A DNA stretch of 19,022 nucleotides from QYOJ01 sp964616825 (GTDB lineage: Bacteria > Bacteroidota > Bacteroidia > Bacteroidales > FEN-979): NCBI GenBank assembly GCA_964616825.1, contig CAZTSX010000033.1:1-19022 (forward strand), given 5' to 3'. The notes under the pieces are model-generated. The model was not told the origin of the DNA, did no database searches, and saw only the letters and a program-made list of their open reading frames with translations. The translations under genes were made by a program, and so were the position numbers. Below, piece after piece: positions 6,347 to 14,536 of the stretch (within the stretch, counting starts at the first letter, position 1; every line of letters begins with the position of its first letter).

Positions 6347-7678
6347 ATGAGTCAAACCAAAAACGTCGAAGAGAAGAAAAAAATCGGATTTTGGCCGACA
6401 ACTTCCTTGGCCGTTGGGAATATGATTGGATCAGGAGTTTTTCTATTACCAGCTGCTCTGGCTTTTTATGGAGGGATCAGTATTTTAGGTTGGATTTTTA
6501 CTATGATCGGCGCCCTCTTTCTTGCTCTGGTATTTTCACGATTAAGTAAACTGATCACCAAATCAGGTGGTCCATATACTTATTCAAGAGAAGGATTTGG
6601 AGAGTTTACTGGTTTTCTTGTCGCATGGGGATACTGGATCTCAATCTGGTGTGCGAATGGAGCAATTGCGGTGGCAGGCGTTGGATATTTATCCTTTTTC
6701 ATTCCTGCACTTAAAGAGAATTATATACTTTCTGCAGGCATGGCTATTGGTGCCATCTGGCTGTTTACGTTCATCAATACAAAAAGTATTCGAAAAGTAG
6801 GATCAGTACAACTCATCACCACTATCATTAAGATTATCCCTTTGTTATTATTGGGAACCATTGGATTCTTCTATTTTAACAGCAGCCATTTTATCCCATT
6901 AAATTTAAGCGGCGAGTCCAACTTCGATGCCATCACCGCCACAGCTGCATTAACGTTGTGGGCGTTCCTTGGGTTGGAGTCTGCTACTGTCCCGTCTGGT
7001 CAGGTAAAAAATCCAACGAAAACAATACCCCGGGCGACGATTGCGGGGATCCTAATAGCGGCCCTGATCTATATTCTCAGTACAATTGGAATCATGGGAA
7101 TCATGGCACCGGGTGAACTGCAGAATTCGGCTGCACCTTTTGCAGATGCTGCCCAGATGATTTGGGGAGGCTGGGCCTCGGGCCTGATTGCCATCGGAGC
7201 TGTGATTTCATGTTTTGGAGCCCTGAACGGATGGATCCTGCTACAGGGTCAAATACCGATGGCTGCTGCCAGGGATAAGTTATTTCCACCTGGCTTTAAA
7301 CACTTATCAGGAAAAGGAATACCTGTTGTTGGATTGATTATTGGCAGCGTGCTTGCTTCATTCCTGGTAACTCTAAACTATACCATGGGATTGGTGCATA
7401 TGTTTGCATTTATTATTATGCTCTCTACCCTCAGCTGCCTTGTCCCATACATCTTTTCTTCCCTTTCTGAGGTGATGCTCTATTTGAAGAAAAAGAAAAG
7501 CTTTAACAAAAAACGGCTGATTGTTGCTTCCTGCATTTCTATCCCAGCTTTCCTCTATTCATTATGGGCCATAACAGGCCTTGAATTTGAAGTTATCATT
7601 TGGGGAGCTGTCCTTCTGGCAGCTGGGATCCCAATATATGCTTATATAAAATTAAGCAGCAGGAAGAAGAAAACATAG
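6347..7678 (+). CDS. AdiC-like APC-family amino acid antiporter
   Basis: A 443-residue inner-membrane transporter of the APC superfamily with the usual 12 hydrophobic segments. It aligns along its whole length with the arginine/agmatine antiporter AdiC. The shared landmarks are GNMIGSGVFLLP (24-35, the substrate-binding GSG), Tyr96 (AdiC Tyr93), LWAFLGLES with Trp205 and Glu211 (AdiC Trp202 and Glu208), and GALNGWILLQGQ with Trp296 (AdiC Trp293). These residues line the AdiC substrate site, so an amino-acid-like cationic or zwitterionic substrate is likely. It is the last gene of the methyl-transfer operon, six bases after the homocysteine methyltransferase. It could bring in the methylated substrate in exchange for the demethylated product, or it could serve the divergent decarboxylase. 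Specificity is inferred. Confidence 0.85.
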   Translation: MSQTKNVEEKKKIGFWPTTSLAVGNMIGSGVFLLPAALAFYGGISILGWIFTMIGALFLALVFSRLSKLITKSGGPYTYSREGFGEFTGFLVAWGYWISIWCANGAIAVAGVGYLSFFIPALKENYILSAGMAIGAIWLFTFINTKSIRKVGSVQLITTIIKIIPLLLLGTIGFFYFNSSHFIPLNLSGESNFDAITATAALTLWAFLGLESATVPSGQVKNPTKTIPRATIAGILIAALIYILSTIGIMGIMAPGELQNSAAPFADAAQMIWGGWASGLIAIGAVISCFGALNGWILLQGQIPMAAARDKLFPPGFKHLSGKGIPVVGLIIGSVLASFLVTLNYTMGLVHMFAFIIMLSTLSCLVPYIFSSLSEVMLYLKKKKSFNKKRLIVASCISIPAFLYSLWAITGLEFEVIIWGAVLLAAGIPIYAYIKLSSRKKKT

Positions 7679-7778
7679 GGGCCGAATTAAATCAAACGTG
7701 AGCTCTTTCCATTATGAATATTCCGCTCTTCCAAATAACTGAAAAAATAGTCGAAACAAGCTTTATGTTTACTAACCA

Positions 7779-8720
7779 ATGAATGAAAAAACAGTAGAAA
7801 ATATTGAGTGCAAAGTCTGTAAAAACACTAACAAGACAGATTTTGAATTGGCATTTAAGAAAGGTTCATTAGAAATTGTCAGGTGTAACAAGTGTTCGTT
7901 TATATTTATTCCACCCTATTTCAGAAAACAGATTAAATACAATGATTACAAAGATGAATCAGTACTAAAACAAGTTCAGGCAGGCAACGATTGGATTAAA
8001 ATCCAAAGACACAAACTAAGGTATAAATCTATCAGGAAATATAAACCCAAAGGTAAATTATTTGACTTGGGAGTTGGGTGGGGGCATTTCCTTTACACAG
8101 GTAAACTTCTCGGATATGAAACAGAGGGCATTGAAATATCAGAAATGCCATATACTTATGCTAAAGAAAATCTAAAGTTAAACGTAAAACACATTGATTT
8201 TTTTAACCTTTCAGAAAAACCATTGTTTTATGACATAATTACCCTGTGGGATGTCCTTGAACATATTGATAATTGTGATGAAATGATTGAAAAATGTAGT
8301 CATCTATTAAAAGAAGATGGAATAATCGTGATTCAAGTCCCTCAAATTGATAGTTACTTTGCTAAACGACATAAAGAAAAGTGGAAAATGATGGGACTTG
8401 ATCATGTTAATTATTTCTCAAAGAATACGATAAAAAGACTAGTTGAACAATATGGTTTTGATGTTAATGAAATTAAATCTTCACTGGAAATAAAGCTGTT
8501 TATAATGTATACCTTGTTCCCGAAAATTCAAAAATTAAAAAGGAAAAGGAAAATTAAAGAGGTGAATTCAGCGACCAGACAAGAATACTTTAATAAATCC
8601 ATGAATAAGCCCAAATGGATACTCAAAATAATGGTTCTTATTCATAATGCATTATACCAAACACTTTCAGCTTTAAATATTGGAGAAGAAATGGTAGTAA
8701 TTGCTCAAAAGAAAAAATGA
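7779..8720 (+). CDS. Class I SAM-dependent methyltransferase with N-terminal zinc ribbon
   Basis: A 313-residue protein. Residues 11-39 hold a CxxC...CxxC zinc ribbon (Cys11, Cys14, Cys36, Cys39). The Methyltransf_23-type Rossmann domain follows: motif I FDLGVGWGHF (95-104), the acidic end of strand 2 in GIEIS (117-121), and the post-motif DVLEHI (158-163). A C-terminal extension is rich in Lys and contains hydrophobic stretches near 240-300. Such zinc-ribbon methyltransferases often modify sugars or lipids in glycan gene clusters. Here there is no such cluster, so its target is unknown. The gene is visibly more AT-rich than its neighbours, with A/T-ending codons, and has its own 100-base leader. 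It may be a recent insertion. It looks complete. Confidence 0.85.
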   Translation: MNEKTVENIECKVCKNTNKTDFELAFKKGSLEIVRCNKCSFIFIPPYFRKQIKYNDYKDESVLKQVQAGNDWIKIQRHKLRYKSIRKYKPKGKLFDLGVGWGHFLYTGKLLGYETEGIEISEMPYTYAKENLKLNVKHIDFFNLSEKPLFYDIITLWDVLEHIDNCDEMIEKCSHLLKEDGIIVIQVPQIDSYFAKRHKEKWKMMGLDHVNYFSKNTIKRLVEQYGFDVNEIKSSLEIKLFIMYTLFPKIQKLKRKRKIKEVNSATRQEYFNKSMNKPKWILKIMVLIHNALYQTLSALNIGEEMVVIAQKKK

Positions 8721-8959
8721 TATAGGAAATATTAATTAACACCTGCCTACAACATCCCCATTCACTTCCTACTCAGATACACAGCGGGTGCTGCGCGGAC
8801 AATTGCAGTGCCCGGATTACTACCTTCATGCAAAAACTTTTACTATTTTTACCATTCAGGGCATATAAAAAAGATCAAAAATAAGGCTATTTGGATGTAG
8901 AGTATTTTATTACAAAACACAATTGGTAACATTGAAACATAACAACAAAACCTGATAAT

Positions 8960-10717
8960 ATGTTAAACGAAAGAAAAAAAGAGCAATCCGGCGTGCTGAC
9001 TCTGCATAAGCCACTCAGAATGTGGCCCGGTGTTGTTATCGCAATTCTGCTATTGATTGTCAGATATGGTCTTCCTGTTGTTGGCACCGGAGAGTTAGTT
9101 ATTATGATCAGTGTGTTTGGAGGAATCCTTGGCTGGCTCACTATTGTAGTTTGGTGGGCGTTCTTCAGCCGGGCGCCTCTTAACGAACGCTGGAGCGCCT
9201 TCGTCCTGATGATAGTCGCGTTGTTCGGGGCATCGTTTATCATTGACGATTCGATTGGGACAGGTTTGCAGGGGATGATGTTCTTCCTTTACGCCATCCC
9301 GGTGCTTAGCATCGCCTTTGTTGTTTGGGCCGTGGTTACCCGCCATCTCTCAGGTAAACTGCGGCTCATTTCGATGGCTGCAACCATCCTGCTCGTATGT
9401 GCTGCATGGGCACTTATCAGATCCGATGGCATTACCGGCGATGCAGGTGCGAATTTCACTTGGAGGTGGGCAGAGACCGCTGAAGAGCGATTCCTGGCTC
9501 AGGAAGGCAACGATCCGATTGTGTTCCTGTCGGCTGGAGACACAACAGTTACTATAGCCGAATGGCCCGGTTTTCGCGGACGCGATCGCAACGGTATTAT
9601 CCACGGTGTCCAGATCGAAACCGATTGGGCCGCTTCACCACCGGTTGAATTATGGCGACAACCGATCGGCCCGGGTTGCTCATCCTTTGCAGTCAACGGC
9701 AACCATCTCTATACCCAGGAACAGAGAGGTGACGACGAGGTTGTCTCTTGTTACAGCCTGGCTACAGGTGAACAGGTTTGGATACACCGCGACTCAGCCC
9801 GGTTCTGGGATTCACATGCCGGTGCCGGCCCCCGAGGAACACCATCACTCAGCGATAGTCTCATATTTACATTAGGTGCGACCGGTATCCTGAACGTGCT
9901 CGATGCACGTGATGGCTCTGTTATATGGTCGCGTAACGCGGCGTCTGACATCGATGCAACACTTCCGGGCTGGGGTTTCGCAAGCTCTCCCCTGGTAGTC
10001 GATGATGTTGTTATCGTCGCTATCGCAGGAGCACTCGTCGCTTACGACCTCACAACAGGCGAACCAACCTGGTTCGGTCCTGACGGTGGAGGAGATAATT
10101 ACAGTTCGCCACACGTGATGTCGATCGACGGGATCAAGCAGGTCCTGCTGATGAGTGGAGTCGGGGTGTCAAGTTTTTCCCCTTCTAATGGAACACCGCT
10201 CTGGGAACACGAATGGTCAAGTGAAGGCCGGATTGTCCAACCGGCCATAAACACAGATGGCGACATTCTGCTCAGTGCCGGTGGTGGAAAAGGGATGCGC
10301 CGGATCGCTGTCTTCAAGGATCCAGAAGGATGGAAAACCGAGGAACGATGGACCTCAGGGGGACTGAAACCCAGTTTTAACGATTTTGTGATTCACGAAG
10401 GCTATGCTTACGGATTTGTCGGCCCACGGCTCGCATGCATCGATATCGAAGATGGCACACGCAAGTGGATGGGCGGACGCTACGCAGGCTTTCTGGTCCT
10501 GTTGGCAGACCAGAGCTTGCTGGTGATACTGTCAGAGAAGGGTGAAGTGGCACTGGTCAGGGCTTCTCCCGACAAATTCGGAGAACTCTCAATATTACCG
10601 GCCTTAGAAGGCAAAACCTGGAATCACCCGGTACTTGTCAATGATATCCTGGTTGTTCGCAACAGCAAAGAGATGGCAGCGCTTCGGTTGCCCCTCATAG
10701 GCGAAGGACAGAAGTAG
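8960..10717 (+). CDS. Membrane-anchored PQQ-like beta-propeller protein
   Basis: A 585-residue protein with two parts. Residues 22-153 hold about five hydrophobic segments (near 22-42, 46-69, 79-96, 104-127 and 135-153). From about residue 200 to the end is a PQQ-like beta-propeller beginning with the typical WPGFRGRDRNGI motif. It then has repeated blades of the form 'Y.LATGEQVW', 'LDARDGSVIWSR', 'YDLTTGEPTWF' and 'IDIEDGTRKWM'. There is no signal peptide; the transmembrane block would anchor the propeller, probably facing the periplasm. PQQ-like propellers of this type are common in Planctomycetota and Verrucomicrobiota and usually do not bind PQQ; they may act as scaffolds or bind other ligands. 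The gene is G+C-richer than its neighbours. The AtoE-like transporter follows after 33 bases and may be co-transcribed. Confidence 0.8.
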   Translation: MLNERKKEQSGVLTLHKPLRMWPGVVIAILLLIVRYGLPVVGTGELVIMISVFGGILGWLTIVVWWAFFSRAPLNERWSAFVLMIVALFGASFIIDDSIGTGLQGMMFFLYAIPVLSIAFVVWAVVTRHLSGKLRLISMAATILLVCAAWALIRSDGITGDAGANFTWRWAETAEERFLAQEGNDPIVFLSAGDTTVTIAEWPGFRGRDRNGIIHGVQIETDWAASPPVELWRQPIGPGCSSFAVNGNHLYTQEQRGDDEVVSCYSLATGEQVWIHRDSARFWDSHAGAGPRGTPSLSDSLIFTLGATGILNVLDARDGSVIWSRNAASDIDATLPGWGFASSPLVVDDVVIVAIAGALVAYDLTTGEPTWFGPDGGGDNYSSPHVMSIDGIKQVLLMSGVGVSSFSPSNGTPLWEHEWSSEGRIVQPAINTDGDILLSAGGGKGMRRIAVFKDPEGWKTEERWTSGGLKPSFNDFVIHEGYAYGFVGPRLACIDIEDGTRKWMGGRYAGFLVLLADQSLLVILSEKGEVALVRASPDKFGELSILPALEGKTWNHPVLVNDILVVRNSKEMAALRLPLIGEGQK

Positions 10718-10750
10718 CCCTATCTGCAACCAATTTAACATCCCAGTAAG

Positions 10751-12163
10751 ATGAATTTTATCCAGGCATTTGAAAAAGGAATCCGGAAAATATTTCCATC
10801 AACCTTTACGATTGCTATCTTCCTGACCATCTTAACCTTTATCCTGGCCTTTTTTCTAACTGATACTGTTGATGTTTCGTTGTCAGATAACTCTATTTAT
10901 AAAGAGGTGGCAGCTGATTCTCTTTCAACTTCGGACAATCATTTTCTGCAACTTCTTGGATTCTGGTATAAGGGTCTGTGGAATTCCAGCATGTTGGCAT
11001 TTGCCGTTCAAATGATGCTGATCCTCGTTTTGGGATATGTCCTGGCGTCAACTTCTGTTGTTCAAAAACTCATCGACAAAGTACTTGTATATTGTACATC
11101 AACATCGAAAGCAGCCTTTTTGGTTACTCTGATCACCTTGCTTGTCAGTTTCTTCAACTGGGGACTGGGTTTGATATTAGGGGCAATCTTTGCCCGGAAA
11201 GTCGGGGAATATGCCAGTAAACGCAATATTAAACTTAATTATCCATTGATTGCAGCAGCAGGGTATTCAGGATTAATGGTATGGCACGGAGGCATTTCAG
11301 GGTCTGCACCACTGAAAGTGGCCGAAGCAGGGCATTTGTTATCACTTACAGGAAGCAATATTCATGCTATTGATCTCGGGCAAACCATTTTTTCACCGAT
11401 GAATATGACCATCACAGTCGTCCTGCTTGTCGTTCTACCCTTCGTAATGTATTTTCTTGGCGGGAAGAATTCAGGATCAGCAAAACCAGATCTTGCAGAA
11501 ACCAGATCTCAGGAGATGATATTCACTCCACTGATTTCAGGTGCTGAAAAAATTGATTATTCACAAATTGCCGGGATGGGGCTTGGAATAACTTTCTTAT
11601 TTATAGCATCTTACAAAGCTATGCTAACCGGGAACATCTCTGTCCTAGATCCAAATTTTTTAAATTTCCTGTTGCTGGGACTTGCCCTTCTTTTTTGTGG
11701 CAATATAGCTACATTTTTAAACCGGGTTAAAAACGCAATGGGTGCCTCAGCTGGAATATTGATCCAGTTCCCGCTATATTTTGGCATCATGGGGATCATG
11801 AAATACAGCGGCCTGGTAGAAATTTTTTCAGGATTTCTGATGAATATTTCAAATGCAACTACATTTCCCCTGTTTACATTTTTCAGTGCAGGACTGGTAA
11901 ACATTTTTGTCCCGAGCGGTGGTGGTCAGTGGGTTGTGCAGGGACCAATAATTGTTGAAGCTGCACAAAACCTGGGAGTCCCCTTATCAAAATCCATTAT
12001 GGCATTGGCTTACGGTGACCAGATCACAAATATGATACAACCCTTTTGGGCGTTGCCTCTTTTAGGAATTACCGGATTGAAAGCAAAAGATATCATTCCT
12101 TACACCTTATTTTTAATGCTGATCGGAATTGTCGTGTTTATATCAGGTTTACTGGTATTTTAG
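10751..12163 (+). CDS. atoE: Short-chain fatty acid transporter (AtoE family)
   Basis: A 470-residue polytopic membrane protein of the AtoE short-chain fatty acid transporter family, which moves acetate, butyrate or acetoacetate across the inner membrane. The start 'IQAFEKGIRKIFPSTFTIAIFLTILTFI' and the segment 'LGFWYKGLWNSSMLAFAVQMMLILVLGYVLA' are typical. So are the conserved MVWHGGISGSAPLK (near 176-189) and the C-terminal IFVPSGGGQWVVQGP. The length is slightly above that of E. coli AtoE. The gene stands 33 bases after the propeller gene and may share its transcript. Its likely physiological partners are the acyl-CoA enzymes encoded on the other strand at 13589-18027; no CoA-transferase is visible in this window. 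The symbol is assigned by family, not by proven function. Confidence 0.9.
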   Translation: MNFIQAFEKGIRKIFPSTFTIAIFLTILTFILAFFLTDTVDVSLSDNSIYKEVAADSLSTSDNHFLQLLGFWYKGLWNSSMLAFAVQMMLILVLGYVLASTSVVQKLIDKVLVYCTSTSKAAFLVTLITLLVSFFNWGLGLILGAIFARKVGEYASKRNIKLNYPLIAAAGYSGLMVWHGGISGSAPLKVAEAGHLLSLTGSNIHAIDLGQTIFSPMNMTITVVLLVVLPFVMYFLGGKNSGSAKPDLAETRSQEMIFTPLISGAEKIDYSQIAGMGLGITFLFIASYKAMLTGNISVLDPNFLNFLLLGLALLFCGNIATFLNRVKNAMGASAGILIQFPLYFGIMGIMKYSGLVEIFSGFLMNISNATTFPLFTFFSAGLVNIFVPSGGGQWVVQGPIIVEAAQNLGVPLSKSIMALAYGDQITNMIQPFWALPLLGITGLKAKDIIPYTLFLMLIGIVVFISGLLVF

Positions 12164-12189
12164 TTTTGATATTCAGATTAGTTTGATTT

Positions 12190-12264
12190 ATGAGAATAGC
12201 TATCGTATCCGATATTCACGGCAAGAGTCTGCCAGACAGCACTTTTTCGCAATCTTCTTTTTAA
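12190..12264 (+). pseudogene. Metallophosphoesterase gene remnant (5' end only)
   Basis: ATG at 12190 opens a 24-codon frame beginning MRIAIVSDIHGK. This is the characteristic start of calcineurin-like metallophosphoesterases (YfcE type), with the metal-binding Asp-x-His (Asp8, His10). Immediately after this the family pattern is lost and the frame stops at 12264. Full-length relatives are at least 150 residues. I see no remainder of the domain in any frame before the next gene at 12369. It is most simply the stub of a gene deleted by recombination. The short length makes chance similarity possible, but 11 consecutive well-matching residues are unlikely by chance. Confidence 0.55.
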
Positions 12265-12368
12265 CAAACCATTGTTGGTAACTAGTTATTTGGTTGGATT
12301 TTTATCGGCCTGTCAATCAATACCTTTACTAAAAATAGCTGCAATGTTTAACCAAAGAGAAAATCCTC

Positions 12369-13121
12369 ATGAAACGATCTGTACAACTAGGTATGATCAT
12401 GCTGGCATTATCTTTTATGACAAGTGCCAGTTATGCCCAGAAAAGGGCAATCTCCTCTGAGGATAAGGCATTCCTCATTGAATTCATTCCCAAGATAATC
12501 ACTGCAAATCAAGAAGTTCAAACAGACAGGAACAGGATCCTTGCATGTAAGGATGAATACCAGCGAACCGGTAAACTAACGGATGAAGATGAGGTTTTCC
12601 TTTCGAAAACATCTTCAAAGTATGACATAAACTCCTTTAAACTGGATGATGAAAACGATCAGCCGGCTTTCCTCAAGGAGCTCTCTGATCTGTTGCTGAG
12701 AGTAGATATCATTCCCACAAAGTTGGTGATGGCGCAGGCGATTTGTGAGTCGGCCTGGGGAAGATCCTATTTTGCGGAACACGGGAATAATTTTTTCGGG
12801 ATCCACTGTTATTCAAAGGGATGCGGACTGGTTCCTTCCGGAAATCCGAATGCGGGCTTTGAGGTCAAATCATATTCCACCATTGAAGCCGGGATCGCCG
12901 ATTATATCCATACAATCAATACTGTTTCTGCCTATGCAAGAGTCAGGAGCATGAGAGCACAAATGCGGCAAGAGCATCAACCGGTGAATGCTACTCAACT
13001 GGCTGAAGGACTATCCAGGTATTCTCAGAAAGGGGAAGAGTATGTCTCACTGATTCAGAACCTGATTCGTAACTACGTCCCGGAGAATATTGAATCATTC
13101 ATGGAGACAAACAAGGAATGA
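12369..13121 (+). CDS. bax: Bax-like glucosaminidase (peptidoglycan hydrolase)
   Basis: A 250-residue secreted protein. Residues 1-23 form a signal peptide ending SASYAQ. The rest is a Bax-type mannosyl-glycoprotein endo-beta-N-acetylglucosaminidase domain (GH73). The catalytic Glu is in MAQAICESAWGRS (Glu127), followed by the family's EHGNNFFGIHCY and the 'F.VKSYSTIEAGIADYIHTIN' segment. It should cut the glycan strand of peptidoglycan in the periplasm. The length fits the family. The start is well placed before the signal peptide; the AAAGAG before the ATG is a weak ribosome site. It converges with the response regulator, with only three bases between stop codons. Confidence 0.88.
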   Translation: MKRSVQLGMIMLALSFMTSASYAQKRAISSEDKAFLIEFIPKIITANQEVQTDRNRILACKDEYQRTGKLTDEDEVFLSKTSSKYDINSFKLDDENDQPAFLKELSDLLLRVDIIPTKLVMAQAICESAWGRSYFAEHGNNFFGIHCYSKGCGLVPSGNPNAGFEVKSYSTIEAGIADYIHTINTVSAYARVRSMRAQMRQEHQPVNATQLAEGLSRYSQKGEEYVSLIQNLIRNYVPENIESFMETNKE

Positions 13122-13124
13122 TCG

Positions 13125-13538
13125 CTAGTCCTGATTTTTGCTTGAAGGTTCTTCCAGGTACTTCTTGATCAACGCAATCATCTCGTTAGCACGGATTGGT
13201 TTAGCAATGAATTCCCAGCAACCCGATAAGAAAGCGGCCCTCTGATCATCTTCCGAAGCATAGGCTGTTTGTGCAATTACAGGAAGATCATTTCGTTGAG
13301 AAGTAATCTTCCGGGTTGCCTCTAATCCGTCCATCCCGGGCAAGCGTATGTCCATAAAAACCACGTCAATCTCTGGATGATTAACACACATATTAACAGC
13401 TTGCTGGCCTTCTATTGCATGAAAAATGGTCGCCTGAGTTGGCTTCAGTAACACATCCAGATAGCTAAAACAAACATCTTCGTCTTCGACGATGAGAATA
13501 TTTTTGCCTTGCCAGTTGATGTTACCTCTGATGGTCAT
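13125..13538 (-). CDS. Receiver-only response regulator
   Basis: A 137-residue CheY-like receiver domain with no output domain. The acidic pocket VEDED (17-21), the phospho-acceptor Asp63 (FMDIRLPGMDG), Thr91 (IAQTAYA) and Lys113 (IAKPI) are all present, so it should be phosphorylatable. The sequence resembles the receiver domains at the C-terminus of Bacteroidota hybrid histidine kinases, so it may accept phosphate from such a kinase. No kinase is encoded in this window. It lies 50 bases downstream of the FabK-like gene on the same strand, so it may be the last gene of that operon. Target unknown. Confidence 0.9.
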   Translation of the reverse strand: MTIRGNINWQGKNILIVEDEDVCFSYLDVLLKPTQATIFHAIEGQQAVNMCVNHPEIDVVFMDIRLPGMDGLEATRKITSQRNDLPVIAQTAYASEDDQRAAFLSGCWEFIAKPIRANEMIALIKKYLEEPSSKNQD

Positions 13539-13588
13539 AAGTTATTATGGCGCGAATATATAAAAAAATGTTTTGGCTATTGAACTGC

Positions 13589-14536
13589 TTACTCAAAATG
13601 AATACTCGTGAGCTGTTCCTTTGCTTCTTTGAATTCGTTGATGATCTCTTGCACAATCTTGCTTGCCGGCTGGATTTCCCGGATCAGTCCCGATATCTGA
13701 CCAATCTCCAGTTCCCCATCTTCCAGGTCACCCTCCATCATCCCTCTCCCGGCACGCCCTTTGCCAAGGTGAATAGCAAGCTCCTCCGTTGTGGCCCCCT
13801 TCTCCTCCAGTTGCCGGATCTCTTCGCTGAATTTGTTTTTCAACAGTCTTACCGGACCAATTTTTTTTAGCGCTAACCTGGTATCTCCATCTGAAGCTTG
13901 CACGATCCGTTCTTTAAAAGCCGGATGTGCTGTCGATTCAGGTGTAGCAACAAACCGACTTCCAATCTGAACTCCTTCGGCTCCCAGCGCGAAAGCGGCA
14001 AGCATTCCCCGTCCGGTTCCGATACCCCCTGCAGCAATCAGGGGTAACTCAACAGCCTCCCTGACCTGGGGTATGAGAGTCATGGTAGTCGTCTCTTCCC
14101 TCCCATTATGACCACCCGCTTCAAACCCTTCAGCAACGATTGCATCTACACCGGCATCTTCACACTTAATAGCAAATTTTACATTGGCCACGACATGTAC
14201 AACGATAAATCCCCGTTCCTTCAGATAGGAGGTCCATTTTGCAGGATTACCGGCAGAGGTGAAGATGATCTTTATACCCTCCTTTTTCAGGAAATCAATT
14301 TTCTCCTGGTTTCTCTCATACAGAAGTGGGACATTGACGCCAAACGGATGGGTCGTAGCCGCTTTGCATTTTTGAACCTCATCTTGCAACCGGTCCGGAT
14401 CCATCGACCCTGATCCAATCAAACCCAGGCCGCCGGCATTGCTTACGGCCGAAGCTAATTCCCATCCACTACACCAGATCATCCCGGCTTGTATTACCGG
14501 ATAACGGATTCCGAAAAGACGGGTGATCCGGTTCAT
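13589..14536 (-). CDS. FabK-like enoyl reductase / nitronate monooxygenase-family flavoprotein
   Basis: A 315-residue FMN-dependent TIM-barrel protein of the nitronate monooxygenase / 2-nitropropane dioxygenase family. It matches FabK (enoyl-ACP reductase II) closely. 'YPVIQAGMIWCSG.ELASAVSNAGGLGLIG' opens the protein, and AEGFEAGGHNG holds the family histidine His143. The FMN phosphate strand is LIAAGGIGTGRGMLAAFALGAEGVQIGSRF. The C-terminal 'GDLEDGELEIGQISGLI' is also FabK-like. Its ATG overlaps the thiolase stop (ATGA at 14533-14536), so the two are co-translated. The context of hydratase, dehydrogenase and thiolase points to acyl-CoA or acyl-ACP chemistry rather than nitronate oxidation. 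Annotations differ within this family, so the exact reaction remains open. Confidence 0.85.
   Translation of the reverse strand: MNRITRLFGIRYPVIQAGMIWCSGWELASAVSNAGGLGLIGSGSMDPDRLQDEVQKCKAATTHPFGVNVPLLYERNQEKIDFLKKEGIKIIFTSAGNPAKWTSYLKERGFIVVHVVANVKFAIKCEDAGVDAIVAEGFEAGGHNGREETTTMTLIPQVREAVELPLIAAGGIGTGRGMLAAFALGAEGVQIGSRFVATPESTAHPAFKERIVQASDGDTRLALKKIGPVRLLKNKFSEEIRQLEEKGATTEELAIHLGKGRAGRGMMEGDLEDGELEIGQISGLIREIQPASKIVQEIINEFKEAKEQLTSIHFE

Noticed and set aside
8828..8884. Small frame MQKLLLFLPFRAYKKDQK in the 239-base spacer before the propeller gene
   Set aside because: It looks a little like a signal-peptide start, but it is 18 codons with no supporting context. Chance is likely.
12272..12460. 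62-codon plus-strand frame overlapping the Bax start
   Set aside because: It overlaps the signal-peptide region of the Bax gene in another frame and shows no domain.
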